Shown here in pieces: positions 36,332 through 46,170 of a DNA stretch of 64,000 bases. Both the position numbers and the translations under genes were made by a program. Every line of letters begins with the position of its first letter. Positions within the stretch are counted from its first letter, which is position 1. The notes under the pieces were generated by a model, which was given only the letters and a program-made list of their open reading frames with translations, was not told where the DNA came from and ran no database searches. Origin of the DNA: Thiogranum sp. (GTDB taxonomy: Bacteria; Pseudomonadota; Gammaproteobacteria; DSM-19610); assembly GCA_024636585.1 (NCBI GenBank), contig JAGXGS010000035.1, forward strand, positions 1-64,000, given 5' to 3'.

Positions 36332-36856
36332 ATGAACACGACCAGACATTTCGCGATGCTTGGCTTGGCGCTTGTAATCGGCACCGGGCAATCGCTTGTT
36401 TCAGCACAGGAAAAAGAACAGGACTCAGTGTACTCCTACGGTCGTTGGGCGGTTCTGAGTCCGGCGGCGGGTGGTATCGAGCCTTATGTGGCGACTGATA
36501 CACCGGTTGCGCTGAACAATACGCGCCCGGAAGAGCCCTTTGGACCCACTGTGTTGGTTGCTGACACTGATCCGTCGACTCCACCGCCGGTTGTTGTGCC
36601 GCCGACCGCGCCGCCGGTCATAGTGCCGAATCCACCCGGCAATCCGCCACCGGATGGGGACCCGCGGCCATCAGCGCCACCACCAGTGGTCGTGCCTAAT
36701 TTGCCTGGAACACCGCCTCCGGTCGGGGATCCACGGGATGCGCTTGTGGTGTCTGAGCCGATAGTGGTGCCGTCTTCAACCGTTGAGCTACCGCCTGTGG
36801 GCGATCCGCGAACTGCGCCTGTGGTGCAGCAGGCGCCGCAGGTAGTGACAAATTAG
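36332..36856 (+). CDS. Secreted proline-rich repeat protein
   Basis: 174 aa from ATG 36332; the upstream track start lacks a signal peptide. A Sec signal (about 1-26, GLALVIGTGQSLVSAQ) leaves a mature chain beginning near EKEQDSVYSYGRWAVLSP. From about residue 75 it is almost wholly low-complexity: repeats of P-P-x-V-VVP-x-L-PG-x-PPP-x-GDPR. Three GDPR units are visible. There is no lipobox, so it is not a lipoprotein, and no PEP-CTERM tail. It is likely an extended surface or periplasm-spanning protein. It may be a client of the Slam-like protein or a structural matrix component; both are inference. A sigma-54-type promoter lies upstream. Confidence 0.65.
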   Translation: MNTTRHFAMLGLALVIGTGQSLVSAQEKEQDSVYSYGRWAVLSPAAGGIEPYVATDTPVALNNTRPEEPFGPTVLVADTDPSTPPPVVVPPTAPPVIVPNPPGNPPPDGDPRPSAPPPVVVPNLPGTPPPVGDPRDALVVSEPIVVPSSTVELPPVGDPRTAPVVQQAPQVVTN

Positions 36857-36941
36857 CAGGACGTGGCAGTCGGCAGAACAACGTATTAGTAAAAATGAAC
36901 CACAATAACATCAATATGGATCTGGAATTCAGGAGAAGAAC

Positions 36942-37595
36942 ATGAAGAAGGTATTACTTGGTTTAGGTTTGGTGCTGTTGAGTCAACAGTCGCTGGCTGT
37001 TTCAGTCGCCGGCGTCGATTTCGTGAACATCGCTGACCAGTTGAACGCTTCGGTTGGTACTTACCAGTCTAACTGGGTGCCGGGCGGCGCAGGCACTGAA
37101 GCTAACAGCATGGTCGACGAAAACGGAGCGACCTGGGTATACAGCAGCTCTGCTACGGCAACCATGGATGTCTATTTCAGCAGTGCAGCACTGTTCGATG
37201 TTTCAAGTGTCGATCTGGCGATGTTGTTCGTTGGTGATGCCGGGCATTCGGGTGGGGTCACGTTGCTGGGCGGCACACTGGACGGTTTGTTCTCGGCTTT
37301 CAGTCTCCCGGCCGGCGCCGGCTACACCGGTTTCAATTCTTCAACCACACCTGCACCTCCTGGTGGTACTTCGACTGATTACGGAATATTCGCGTCCAGT
37401 CTGGATCTGGCAGGCATCTTTGGTAGCGGAACCTTCTCTGGCGTGAGGCTGGATATCAGCAACGCCAGCGCCGCGCCTTCCATGCTGGGCACCACGTCCG
37501 CGGGAGTCGCGGTCGTGCCGGTGCCTGCTGCAGTCTGGTTGTTTGGCTCAGGCCTGATCGGATTGGTCGGGATCGCGCGCCGCCGCCGGCGCTGA
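36942..37595 (+). CDS. PEP-CTERM (VPxPA) sorting-signal protein
   Basis: 217 aa. Signal peptide at about 1-19 (KKVLLGLGLVLLSQQSLAV). The mature part is Ser/Gly/Ala-rich, with no catalytic motif. The C-terminus is a textbook PEP-CTERM signal: VPVPAAVWLFGSGLIGLVG then IARRRRR, that is, a VPxPA motif, a membrane helix and a basic tail. Exosortase (EpsH type) recognises this signal in cells that make an exopolysaccharide. Exosortase genes are not in the window. An aggagaag ribosome binding site precedes the ATG. A strong hairpin terminates the gene. Confidence 0.9.
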   Translation: MKKVLLGLGLVLLSQQSLAVSVAGVDFVNIADQLNASVGTYQSNWVPGGAGTEANSMVDENGATWVYSSSATATMDVYFSSAALFDVSSVDLAMLFVGDAGHSGGVTLLGGTLDGLFSAFSLPAGAGYTGFNSSTTPAPPGGTSTDYGIFASSLDLAGIFGSGTFSGVRLDISNASAAPSMLGTTSAGVAVVPVPAAVWLFGSGLIGLVGIARRRRR

Positions 37596-37616
37596 TAGAT
37601 ACGACCGCGCAAGCCT

Positions 37617-37644
37617 GAAACAGGGTCCTGCGGGACCCTGTTTC
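37617..37644 (+). terminator. Strong hairpin after the PEP-CTERM gene
   Basis: GAAACAGGGTCC and GGACCCTGTTTC form a perfect 12-bp stem with a four-base loop. The following bases are atttgc, so there is no long U tract, but the stem probably ends the surface-protein transcript before the leu promoter. Confidence 0.7.
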
Positions 37645-37666
37645 ATTTGCGGTCTCATTGCCTGGC

Positions 37667-37695
37667 TTGATATCCCGCACCACACCGCTTATATT
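37667..37695 (+). promoter_or_regulatory. Sigma-70 promoter of the leuA leader
   Basis: TTGATA, a 17-base spacer and TATATT give a near-consensus promoter. The expected start is at about 37702, placing the leucine-rich leader ORF directly within the 5' end of the transcript. Confidence 0.7.
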
Positions 37696-37723
37696 CATGG
37701 CTCGAATGAGCGAATCTGAATTC

Positions 37724-37822
37724 ATGCCTCACTACAGCGACAATCTGAACACCTTTACGACCGGCGGGTTCTTCCGCCTGCTGTCGCTGCTCGCCCTGCT
37801 ACGACTGCCGCTTCGCGGCTGA
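37724..37822 (+). CDS. leuA leader peptide, leucine-rich
   Basis: A 32-codon ORF too short for the track. After MPHYSDNLNTFTTGG it reads FFRLLSLLALLRLPLRG, with eight Leu in the last seventeen codons, then TGA. In-frame ATGs at 37697 and 37706 exist, but the predicted transcription start at about 37702 favours 37724 or 37706. Leucine-rich leaders before leuA are a known mode of attenuation: slow reading of Leu codons at low leucine changes mRNA folding and lets transcription reach leuA. I do not see a classical U-tract terminator in the 126 bases between this ORF and leuA, so the termination step may use another mechanism. Confidence 0.75.
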   Translation: MPHYSDNLNTFTTGGFFRLLSLLALLRLPLRG

Positions 37823-37948
37823 TACGACACCCGCCTGGCGAGGCTAAACGCAACATCCAGAAAACCTGACATAATTTGATGCGTCGCAGCATTCAGCTTT
37901 GGTATGCTGTGGGCGCTGTAGGCGGCGGATGCCGCAATGGAGCAGAGC

Positions 37949-39496
37949 ATGAGCAGCGATCGATTAATCATTTTTGACACCACCTTGCGCGACGGCGAGC
38001 AGAGTCCGGGCGCATCGATGACCCGGGACGAAAAGGTCCGTATTGCCCGGGCTCTGGAACGCATGCGGGTGGATGTCATCGAGGCCGGATTCCCGATCGC
38101 CAGTGGTGGCGACTTCGAGGCAGTACAGGCTGTGGCTCGTGCGGTGAAGGACTCTACCGTATGCGGTCTGGCGCGCGCTCTGGATCGCGATATCGATCGC
38201 GCCGGTGAGGCACTGAAGGACGCAAAGTCGGCGCGTATTCATACCTTCATCGCAACGTCGCCCATCCATATGAAAATGAAGTTGCGCATGGAGCCGGACC
38301 AGGTGCTGGAACAGGCGGTGAAAGCGGTCACGCGGGCCCGAAAATACACCGATAACGTGGAGTTCTCTCCCGAGGATGCCGGGCGTTCGGAGCTGGATTT
38401 TCTTTGTCGCGTTCTGGAAGCAGTCATCGATGCCGGCGCGACGACGGTGAATATTCCCGACACTGTAGGTTATAACCTGCCGCATCAGTTCGGCCAGTTG
38501 ATCGCGGACCTCATCGAGCGGGTGCCGAATGCGGACAAGGCGGTGTTCTCGGTGCATTGCCACAACGACCTTGGGCTGGCGGTGGGCAATTCATTGTCGG
38601 CGGTATTGAATGGTGCGCGCCAGGTCGAGTGTACGATTAATGGCCTTGGCGAACGTGCTGGCAATGCATCACTGGAAGAAGTGGTAATGGCGGTGCGTAC
38701 CCGTCAGGATGTTTTCCCCTGCGATACCCGGCTCGACACGACCAATATCATGACCTGTTCGCGACTTGTCTCGGGTGTCACCGGTTTCGTGGTGCAGCCG
38801 AACAAAGCGATCGTCGGTGCCAACGCCTTTGCCCACGAATCCGGTATTCATCAGGACGGTGTGCTGAAAAGCCGCGAGACCTATGAAATCATGCGTGCCC
38901 AGGACGTCGGCTGGACCGCCAATCGCATCGTGCTCGGCAAACACTCCGGCCGCAATGCATTTCGGACGCACCTTGAACAGCTGGGTATCGCTTTCGACTC
39001 GGAAGAAGGACTTAACGAGGCCTTCTCCCGCTTCAAGGATCTTGCTGACAAGAAACACGAGATCTATGACGAGGACCTGCAGGCGTTGGTGTCCGAGTTG
39101 AGTCTCGATGCTGAGAATGAGCAGTTCAAGTTGATCGCCCTGAAAGTCTGTTCAGAGACCGGCGAGACACCGGATGCCAGTATCACACTTAGCGTCAACG
39201 GCGAGGAAAAGCATGCCCACTCCAGCGGCGGCGGCCCGGTGGATGCAGCGTTCAAGGCGATCGAGATGATAGTCAACAGCGGCACAGAATTGCAGCTGTA
39301 CTCAGTGAGCAACATCACCAGTGGAACCGATGCGCAGGGCGAGGTTACGGTTCGTCTCGAGCGCGGTGGACACATCGTCAATGGTCTGGGTGCCGACACG
39401 GATATCGTTATTGCGTCAGCCCGAGCCTATGTCAATGCGCTGAACAAGATTATCCGGCCGGAAGGTCGGGAGCATCCGCAGCGGGGCGATGTCTAG
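37949..39496 (+). CDS. leuA: 2-isopropylmalate synthase
   Basis: 515 aa from ATG 37949 with GGAG upstream (aatggagcagagc); the track's ATG at 37937 overlaps that site. The catalytic HMGL-like domain shows [16 protein letters not shown] with metal and substrate residues, the metal His pair in [13 protein letters not shown], and [18 protein letters not shown]. The C-terminal LeuA regulatory domain (about 390-510) binds leucine for feedback inhibition. It condenses acetyl-CoA with 2-oxoisovalerate, the committed step to leucine. It is preceded by its own promoter and leader peptide and ends overlapping the UDG gene. Confidence 0.96.
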   Translation: MSSDRLIIFDTTLRDGEQSPGASMTRDEKVRIARALERMRVDVIEAGFPIASGGDFEAVQAVARAVKDSTVCGLARALDRDIDRAGEALKDAKSARIHTFIATSPIHMKMKLRMEPDQVLEQAVKAVTRARKYTDNVEFSPEDAGRSELDFLCRVLEAVIDAGATTVNIPDTVGYNLPHQFGQLIADLIERVPNADKAVFSVHCHNDLGLAVGNSLSAVLNGARQVECTINGLGERAGNASLEEVVMAVRTRQDVFPCDTRLDTTNIMTCSRLVSGVTGFVVQPNKAIVGANAFAHESGIHQDGVLKSRETYEIMRAQDVGWTANRIVLGKHSGRNAFRTHLEQLGIAFDSEEGLNEAFSRFKDLADKKHEIYDEDLQALVSELSLDAENEQFKLIALKVCSETGETPDASITLSVNGEEKHAHSSGGGPVDAAFKAIEMIVNSGTELQLYSVSNITSGTDAQGEVTVRLERGGHIVNGLGADTDIVIASARAYVNALNKIIRPEGREHPQRGDV

Positions 39497-40181
39497 GCGC
39501 GCAACAGTCAGGCAGGTGCAATACCTGGATGCCATGGGTATCCAGTCCTGGCAGTTGCGGCGCGCGGCCGGGCAGAATCCGGATGCGGCGCAGCCGGAGA
39601 AACAGGGAGACACTGTGGCGCATCTTGACTGGGATGCGCTGCAACAACGCGTCTCCGGATGTACGCAATGTGCATTGCATCGCAGTCGTACGCAGACGGT
39701 GTTTGGCGTCGGCGACCGCAATGCTGACTGGCTGATCATCGGCGAAGCGCCGGGTAAAGACGAAGACCTGGAGGGCGAACCTTTTGTAGGCCGCGCCGGA
39801 CAGCTGCTTAACTCGATGTTGCTGGCCATCGGGTTGAAACGCGATCAGGTCTACATTACGAACATTGTAAAATGTCACCCACCGGAGAATCGCGACCCGA
39901 AGTCCGAAGAAACCGTCTGTTGCGAACCCTTTCTGCTGCGTCAGATCGATCTGGTCCAGCCGAAAATGATTCTCGCGTTGGGCCGGGTTGCGGCCCAGAG
40001 CCTTCTGCGCAGCAAGTTGCCGCTCGGCAAGTTGCGCGGCAGCGTGCATAGCTTCCGCGATACCGGAATTCCCCTGATCGCCACCTGGCATCCGGCTTAC
40101 CTGATACGCACGCCTTCCGAGAAACGTAGCGCCTGGGAAGATCTGAAGCTGGCGAGGCGGTCCGTGGAGCGGGCTTCGTGA
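39489..40181 (+). CDS. Family 4 uracil-DNA glycosylase (4Fe-4S)
   Basis: 230 aa. The N-terminal 50 residues are a basic extension. The core begins with [19 protein letters not shown] (two of four cluster Cys), followed by the uracil-binding [31 protein letters not shown] segment supplies the third Cys and CCEPFL the fourth. The C-terminal HPAYL motif matches the family. It removes uracil from DNA to start base excision repair. The ATG overlaps the leuA stop by eight bases, and the stop overlaps rimI by four, so these three genes are coupled. The extension is the usual length for proteobacterial members. Confidence 0.9.
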   Translation: MSRRATVRQVQYLDAMGIQSWQLRRAAGQNPDAAQPEKQGDTVAHLDWDALQQRVSGCTQCALHRSRTQTVFGVGDRNADWLIIGEAPGKDEDLEGEPFVGRAGQLLNSMLLAIGLKRDQVYITNIVKCHPPENRDPKSEETVCCEPFLLRQIDLVQPKMILALGRVAAQSLLRSKLPLGKLRGSVHSFRDTGIPLIATWHPAYLIRTPSEKRSAWEDLKLARRSVERAS

Positions 40182-40642
40182 GCGCTCTTCTGTCCGGCGA
40201 GCCAAATCTGCGCCCCCTGAATGTGGACGATCTGCCGGAATTAATGGAGATTGAGCACCGCGCCTACCCGTATCCCTGGACAATCGGGATCTTTCGTGAC
40301 TGCCTGCGGGTCGGCTATTGCTGCTGGTGCCTGGAAGCGGCGGGGCATATTGATGGCTACGGGGTCATGAGCGTAGCGGTGGGTGAAGCTCATATTCTCA
40401 ACCTGACAGTGCGGCCGGAAATGCAGCGGCAAGGCATCGGCGCCAGGCTGATGGAGCATTTCATACATGTGGCGCGCCGGCATGGCGCCAGAGTGGTGAT
40501 GCTGGAGGTGCGACCGTCGAATACCGCGGCCGTGAATCTTTATTACAAGCTCGGATTCAACGAAATGGGGGTGCGCCCGAATTATTATCCGGCAGACAAG
40601 GGGCGCGAGGATGCGTTGCTACTGGCTTTAGAGCTGACATAA
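40178..40642 (+). CDS. rimI: Ribosomal-protein-alanine N-acetyltransferase
   Basis: 154 aa starting with GTG inside the end of the UDG gene. GNAT fold: substrate-side start DLPELMEIEHRAYPYPW, acetyl-CoA loop LTVRPEMQRQGIGARLMEHF, and MLEVRPSNTAAVNLYYKLGF near the end, all typical of RimI. It acetylates the N-terminal Ala of ribosomal protein bS18, whose gene rpsR is at 61.7 kb here. It often neighbours tsaB, which is not seen in this window. The stop is followed by about 280 bases without a gene. Confidence 0.92.
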   Translation: MSALLSGEPNLRPLNVDDLPELMEIEHRAYPYPWTIGIFRDCLRVGYCCWCLEAAGHIDGYGVMSVAVGEAHILNLTVRPEMQRQGIGARLMEHFIHVARRHGARVVMLEVRPSNTAAVNLYYKLGFNEMGVRPNYYPADKGREDALLLALELT

Positions 40643-40921
40643 TTGTCATGTTTGTCGAATTTATTTATCTTCAGGAGCGGTGACTGGATTGCTGGCTTGG
40701 CCTCCAGTAACTTATTGTTCGGGAATGAGTAAAGGCCGTGCCGCATGAAGCGGAAACAGCTGGCATCTGTCGGGAAAATTGACGGAACCCCATGTAAGAA
40801 ATGTTCCTGTTGCGGGGGCTTGTTCTTAAGCGACTGAAGCTACTAGCAAAACTGTCATGGCGTGCTTTCTGCATCAGCTATCCGCTGATGGCTATGAACA
40901 AAAAACAATACCGGGAAGCGA

Positions 40922-42850
40922 GTGCGGATATTTAAATACCAGATTGGCCTGAAATGGCCGGGACTCTGCCAGAGACTGCTGCTGCTTGCGATTCTATGTC
41001 CGGGTAGCGCTGCTGTGGCCGCACCGGAGCAGCGGCCCGACGTCATCCCCGGAAGCTATGTCGTCGTCTACAAGGGCGGCGTGCAAAGCGGGCCGGTAAC
41101 CGACGAACTCGCTCGCACCCTCGGTCTCGGCATCAGTTTCAAATACCGCCATGCGTTGCAGGGAGCCGCGGTCACCGTACCGCCTGGCCGCCTGCGGGCC
41201 CTTCAGCAGGATCCGCGGGTGGCATACGTCGAGCCAGATCAGATTGTGACCCTGGCCGCGCAGACGCTGCCGACCGGGATCGATCGGATCAATGCAGAGC
41301 AGGATTCCGCAGCCAACATTGATAACATCGATGACCGCGTGAATGTCGATATTGCCATTCTCGACACCGGCCTCGATCTGGATCATCCCGATCTGAATGT
41401 CTACCGTTATGCCCTGTGCAGCACCAAGGGGTTCAGAGGGTCCTGTAAAGAAGGCGACGCAGGCGCGGATGACGGGAACGGTCATGGTACCCACGTCGGC
41501 GGTACTGCGGCGGCGCTCGATAACAACAGCGGCGTGGTCGGCGTAGCGCCGGGAGCGCGTCTGTGGGGGGTCAAGGTGCTGGGTGATGACGGCAGTGGCT
41601 CCATCTCAATTGTTATCGCCGGCGTTGACTATGTAACTGCCCAGGCCACCGAAATCGAAGTCGCTAACATGAGCCTTACCAGCGAGAGCTTTTCGCAGGC
41701 GCTGCATGATGCCATCAGCAATTCTGTCGCTGCCGGAGTGACTTACGTATTGGCAGCCGGCAACCAGCTGGTCGATGTCTCGACCCGCTATCCTGCCGGT
41801 CACCCACAGGCCATTACTGTTTCCGCGCTTGCGGACTTCGACGGCCAGTCGGGTGGAACGGGCAGCGGCAGTGTGTCGTTTTCGACCTGTACTGAAAATG
41901 TCGACGACTCATTCGCCTGTTTCAGTAACTTTGGTTCCGGCGTGGATATCATGGCGCCGGGGGTGCGCATACGCTCGACATGGTTCGGGGGCGGTACCGC
42001 AGTGATCAGTGGCACCAGCATGGCCGCGCCGCATGTGACGGGAGCTGCCGCGCTCTACATGATGGAAAATCCCGGAGCTTCGCCTGCCACGGTAAAGGCG
42101 GCGCTGCTGGCGGCGGCGGATCCGGCACCCTGCGCCAACAGTGCGAATGGACATTGCGCGGATGATCCTGATGGCATCCAGGAGCCGCTGTTGATGCTGC
42201 GCTGCAGGGACACGGACGCAGATGGCATTTGCGATGACATCGATAACTGCCCGTTGATTTCCAACCCGACTCAGGCCGACAGTGACGGAGATGGCGTGGG
42301 CGACAGTTGCGATAACTGCGCGAATACCCACAATCCGGATCAGGCCGACAGCGACGGCGACGGGATCGGTGACAGCTGTGACAGCTGTCCGCTGATCGAT
42401 AACGACAGCACCGCTGACAGCGACAATGACGGACTCAGCGATTTTGAAGAATGCATCCTTGGAACCAACCCGGCTGACTCAGACACCGACGGCGATACGC
42501 TGTTGGACGGTGATGAACTGGCGCTTTACGAGACTGATCCGCTGCTCCCGGACAGCGATGGCGATGGGTTTGACGATGGAGAAGAAGTGTTGGCGGGGAG
42601 TGATCCGCTGGATAGTTCCAGCTATCCGGCTATAGCCGATGGCGACCTGAACGGCGACCAGTTGGTTGATGCACGTGATGTTCTAATCGGCTTGAAGATC
42701 GTACAGGGACAGCTTACGCCGACCACGGATCAGCTGGCGCATGGTGATGTAGCGCCTCTGGTGGCGGGCGTGCCGCAGCCAGACAGCGTGTTCAATCTTG
42801 GCGATCTGCTGCTGATCCAGCGCAAGGCGCTCGGCAGCCTGAGCTTCTAA
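40922..42850 (+). CDS. Secreted subtilase (S8) with TSP3 repeats and dockerin-like end
   Basis: 642 aa, GTG start with GGGAAG upstream. Signal peptide to about 34, I9-type inhibitor propeptide at about 42-110, and an S8 protease domain at about 140-410 with the triad Asp148 ([12 protein letters not shown]), His188 ([10 protein letters not shown]) and Ser366 (GTSMAAPHV). Acidic thrombospondin type 3-like calcium repeats follow (about 425-565; [14 protein letters not shown] pattern). The last 70 residues hold two dockerin-like repeats ([19 protein letters not shown] and a [15 protein letters not shown] partner). It is an exported, self-activating protease that needs Ca2+. A dockerin-like end suggests attachment to another surface protein. 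It stands alone. Confidence 0.88.
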   Translation: MRIFKYQIGLKWPGLCQRLLLLAILCPGSAAVAAPEQRPDVIPGSYVVVYKGGVQSGPVTDELARTLGLGISFKYRHALQGAAVTVPPGRLRALQQDPRVAYVEPDQIVTLAAQTLPTGIDRINAEQDSAANIDNIDDRVNVDIAILDTGLDLDHPDLNVYRYALCSTKGFRGSCKEGDAGADDGNGHGTHVGGTAAALDNNSGVVGVAPGARLWGVKVLGDDGSGSISIVIAGVDYVTAQATEIEVANMSLTSESFSQALHDAISNSVAAGVTYVLAAGNQLVDVSTRYPAGHPQAITVSALADFDGQSGGTGSGSVSFSTCTENVDDSFACFSNFGSGVDIMAPGVRIRSTWFGGGTAVISGTSMAAPHVTGAAALYMMENPGASPATVKAALLAAADPAPCANSANGHCADDPDGIQEPLLMLRCRDTDADGICDDIDNCPLISNPTQADSDGDGVGDSCDNCANTHNPDQADSDGDGIGDSCDSCPLIDNDSTADSDNDGLSDFEECILGTNPADSDTDGDTLLDGDELALYETDPLLPDSDGDGFDDGEEVLAGSDPLDSSSYPAIADGDLNGDQLVDARDVLIGLKIVQGQLTPTTDQLAHGDVAPLVAGVPQPDSVFNLGDLLLIQRKALGSLSF

Positions 42851-42916
42851 GCCTGCGGTGAAAGTTTGGCGTGTGTTATAATGCGCTATTTCCAAAGCAG
42901 ATAAATCCCCAGCAGT

Positions 42917-44497
42917 ATGAGTATCATCGCCGACGAAGCGGCACGCCGCCGCACATTCGCCATTATTTCACATCCCGATGCGGGCAAGACCACCCTGACC
43001 GAAAAGCTGTTGTTGTTTGGTGGTGCTATCCAGCTTGCCGGCACCGTGAAAGGTCGCAAGGCCGCGCGCCATGCCACCTCAGACTGGATGGAGATGGAGA
43101 AGCAGCGCGGTATTTCCGTAACATCCTCGGTCATGCAGTTTCCTTACCGGGATGCGATGGTCAATCTGCTCGATACGCCCGGCCACGAAGATTTCTCGGA
43201 AGACACCTATCGCACCCTAACGGCTGTGGATTCGGCGCTGATGGTGATCGACGTTGCCAAGGGGGTCGAGGCGCGGACCATTAAATTGATGGAGGTATGC
43301 CGGCTGCGCACCACGCCGATTTTCACCTTCATCAACAAGCTCGACCGCGAAGGCCGCGAGGCAATCGAACTGCTCGACGAAGTCGAACAGGTGCTCGATA
43401 TAAAATGTGCGCCTATTACCTGGCCGATCGGCATGGGCAAGCGCTTCAAGGGCGTCTATCACATCGAAGATGACAAGGTGTTCCTGCATACCGCGGGTGA
43501 CAGCAGCCGGCGTCACGAAGTCAAATCCATCAATGGTCTGGATAACCCTCTGCTGGACGAAGTGCTGGGCAGCCAGGCTGACGAATTGCGTCAGGATATT
43601 GAACTGGTGCAGGGTGCCAGCCACCGTTTCGACAAGGATGCCTATTTGCGCGGTGAACTGAGTCCGGTGTTCTTCGGATCGGCGATCAATAATTTCGGCG
43701 TGCAGGAACTGCTCGACTACTTCATCGAGCATGCGCCGCCGCCGCTGGCGCGCGACACCACGACCCGTTGCGTCGAGCCGCTCGAGCCGGAGCTGACCGG
43801 ATTCGTGTTCAAGATTCAGGCGAATATGGACCCGCAACACCGGGATCGAATCGCCTTCTTCCGGGTCTGTTCCGGCTCCTATAAAAAAGGCATGAAAATG
43901 CACCACGTGCGCATCGGTCGCGATGTGCAGGTGGCAAATGCCATGACCTTCATGGCGGCTGATCGTGGCCACGTCGAGGAAGCCTACCCGGGCGACATCA
44001 TCGGCTTGCATAACCACGGCACTATCCGCATCGGTGATACGTTCACGCAGGGCGAAGAGCTCAAGTACACCGGCATTCCCAGCTTTGCGCCGGAACTGTT
44101 CCGGCGCGCGGTTCTTAAAGATCCGCTGCGCATGAAAGCCCTGCAAAAAGGCTTGATACAGCTGAGCGAGGAGGGCGCTACCCAGCTGTTCCGGCCATTA
44201 AAGAACAATGATCTGGTTCTGGGTGCAGTCGGCGTATTGCAGTTCGATGTGGTGGCGCAACGTCTCAGGGACGAATACAAGGTGGAATGCCTGTTCGAGT
44301 CGGTGGCGGTGGCGACTGCGCGCTGGGTCGAGTGCGACGACCCCAAAGAACTGCAGCGACTGCGCGACAAGGCTTACGATAACCTCGCGCTCGATCAGGC
44401 AGGTGAGCTGGTGTATATCGCGCCCACGCGCATCAATCTGGATCTCGCCATAGAGCGTTATCCGGGCGTGCGTTTCCAGGCGACGCGGGAGATTTGA
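42917..44497 (+). CDS. prfC: Peptide chain release factor 3
   Basis: 526 aa, typical for RF3. A GTPase domain of the EF-G type opens with [16 protein letters not shown] (G1), then [12 protein letters not shown] (G2), [16 protein letters not shown] (G3) and NKLD (G4). Further domains (about 280-526) match RF3 through [20 protein letters not shown] and the C-terminal [16 protein letters not shown]3 uses GTP to release RF1/RF2 from the ribosome after termination. The start region has only a weak site (cagcag). It is a single gene with 66 bases to the protease on its left. Confidence 0.96.
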   Translation: MSIIADEAARRRTFAIISHPDAGKTTLTEKLLLFGGAIQLAGTVKGRKAARHATSDWMEMEKQRGISVTSSVMQFPYRDAMVNLLDTPGHEDFSEDTYRTLTAVDSALMVIDVAKGVEARTIKLMEVCRLRTTPIFTFINKLDREGREAIELLDEVEQVLDIKCAPITWPIGMGKRFKGVYHIEDDKVFLHTAGDSSRRHEVKSINGLDNPLLDEVLGSQADELRQDIELVQGASHRFDKDAYLRGELSPVFFGSAINNFGVQELLDYFIEHAPPPLARDTTTRCVEPLEPELTGFVFKIQANMDPQHRDRIAFFRVCSGSYKKGMKMHHVRIGRDVQVANAMTFMAADRGHVEEAYPGDIIGLHNHGTIRIGDTFTQGEELKYTGIPSFAPELFRRAVLKDPLRMKALQKGLIQLSEEGATQLFRPLKNNDLVLGAVGVLQFDVVAQRLRDEYKVECLFESVAVATARWVECDDPKELQRLRDKAYDNLALDQAGELVYIAPTRINLDLAIERYPGVRFQATREI

Positions 44498-44628
44498 TAG
44501 CCTGACGCTGCGGCCGTGCCCCGGACGCGGGAGTCCGGCTGGCCTGATCCTTGCTGCAGTTAGCGCATGAGCGCTGTCAAACAAAAGCCTGCCAAAGACA
44601 AATCAACGAGTTATATCATGGGGCCGGC

Positions 44629-45699
44629 ATGTCGAAGGGCATGAGCGGCAAACAACTGGCGGAGATCTTCCGTCAGGCGGCAGATGCTCACCAGCACCAG
44701 CGTCATGCCGAGGCTCAGGCCGGTTACCGCAGGATTCTGCGTGTGGTGCCCGCGCATTTCGATGTGCTGCACCTGCTGGGTCAGTCCCTGATCGAAGCCG
44801 GACAGCCGCATGACGCGATAGAATGGTTGCGGAAAGCAGTCGCTGCCAATCCTGACAGTACCGATGCCTGCTTTGATCTGGGTCTGGCGCAGCGCAAGGC
44901 CGGACAGTCTGATCAGGCTGTGCAGTCATTTCGCCGCGTGCTCGAATTGCAGCCAGACTATCTGAAAGCCCACCTGTCACTTGCCGAACTTAAATTTCCC
45001 GGCGAACGGTATACAACGCTGCTTCGCCAGTTGCACCAGTGGCTGAAGCCGGCCAACTATGTCGAGATTGGCGTGGAGACGGGGCAGTCGATGGCGCTGG
45101 CGGAACCGGGCACGCGTTGCGTCGGGATTGATCCGGAGCCGCGCATACAGACAGCGCTGCCGCCGCGTTGTGAAATCTTCGCCCAAACCAGTGACACGTT
45201 TTTTGCCGAACAAAAACTTCATGAACTGCTGGACCGCCAGCCGGTTGCCTTCGCTTTCATCGATGGCATGCACGTATTCGAAGCGGCATTGCGCGATTTC
45301 ATCAATATCGAAGCCTGTGCGGACCCGCACACTGTGGTGGCGATTCATGACTGTATCCCGTTAGACGGGGTGACGTCGGCGCGCGAGCGCACCACCAATT
45401 TCTGGAGCGGTGATGTCTGGAAGCTGATTCTGTGCCTGAAAAAATACCGGCCCGGGCTGGAGATCATCAACGTGGCGACCAAGCCTACCGGGCTGGGGCT
45501 CATTACCGGGCTGGAGCGGGGGAATCGCAGATTGCTCGACTGTTATGCGCAAATTCTGGAAGAATTCATACCACTTGGATATGACGACATCGCCGAGCGC
45601 GAAGCCGAATGCCTGAATATCGTGGCCAATGAGTCGGCAGCTGTGAAAGCCTGGCTACAGGACCGGAGGTGCAGCAGCCTGTCGGTCGCAACATCCTAG
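44629..45699 (+). CDS. TPR protein fused to a class I methyltransferase-like domain
   Basis: 356 aa from ATG 44629 (a GGGG stretch upstream; ATG 44641 is possible, the track start is not supported). Residues about 5-135 are three or four TPR units (AEAQAGYRRILRVVPAHFDVLHLLG and two like it). From about 140 a Methyltransf_24-type SAM fold begins: NYVEIGVETGQSMALAEPG (motif I), CVGIDPEPRI, and a VAFAFIDGMHVFEAALRDF segment. Similar fusions act in surface sugar or peptide modification, but the substrate is unknown. No glycan gene cluster is near, except glgC downstream. Confidence 0.78.
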   Translation: MSKGMSGKQLAEIFRQAADAHQHQRHAEAQAGYRRILRVVPAHFDVLHLLGQSLIEAGQPHDAIEWLRKAVAANPDSTDACFDLGLAQRKAGQSDQAVQSFRRVLELQPDYLKAHLSLAELKFPGERYTTLLRQLHQWLKPANYVEIGVETGQSMALAEPGTRCVGIDPEPRIQTALPPRCEIFAQTSDTFFAEQKLHELLDRQPVAFAFIDGMHVFEAALRDFINIEACADPHTVVAIHDCIPLDGVTSARERTTNFWSGDVWKLILCLKKYRPGLEIINVATKPTGLGLITGLERGNRRLLDCYAQILEEFIPLGYDDIAEREAECLNIVANESAAVKAWLQDRRCSSLSVATS

Positions 45700-46070
45700 C
45701 GCGGCGGAGCCTTACTCCGCTCGATGACATCAGCGAGTGCTTGCTCGTTGTCACAAAAGCCGATTTCACCGCTGTCGATTTTCCCGTTCGCCAGCTTCTC
45801 GTCGCATTGTTCAATCTGGCTGCACCCGGCACAGCGTTGCATCTGGTTGTGAACATCCACGGCGCGTTCGCCATGCAGATACGCGTCGATGTCGACGCCA
45901 AGGGCCGTGAGCATTTTGCTCAGCCTGAGGCTGTCCAGCTGTCTGGCCATTGATTCGCGGTAGCGTTTGCCTGCGGAAAGATTGAACACGATGGCTACTG
46001 TCAGCAGTACGGCGAATGCCGCCAGCAATATGCCGAACAGGCCGGCAATGATCAGGCTGAACAGGTTCAT
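45696..46070 (-). CDS. Membrane-anchored DUF6455-like protein
   Basis: 124 aa from ATG 46070, nine bases after GGAG; the track's ATG at 46076 is only three bases from that site. One N-terminal TM helix (NLFSLIIAGLFGILLAAFAVLLTVAIV). A cytoplasmic part follows with a helical ARQLDSLRLSKMLTALGVD and four Cys: RCAGCSQIEQCDEKL and IGFCDN. The Cys pattern matches DUF6455-type small proteins and may bind a metal or cluster. The function is unknown. The stop overlaps the stop of the convergent TPR-methyltransferase gene. Confidence 0.65.
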   Translation of the reverse strand: MNLFSLIIAGLFGILLAAFAVLLTVAIVFNLSAGKRYRESMARQLDSLRLSKMLTALGVDIDAYLHGERAVDVHNQMQRCAGCSQIEQCDEKLANGKIDSGEIGFCDNEQALADVIERSKAPPR

Positions 46071-46170
46071 CGTCATGCTCTCCGCGAAGTTCGGTTAAAC
46101 GGATCAGACTCTAGGCAAAAACATTTCCAGCGTCCTTGACCAGGATCATATGAACGCCACTCATCCGCGG

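Noticed and set aside
37823-37948. Classical attenuator terminator between the leu leader and leuA
   Set aside because: Only weak GC hairpins (gcctggcgaggc) and no U tract are seen.
43217-44146. 309-aa ORF antisense to prfC
   Set aside because: Shadow of prfC; no recognisable features.
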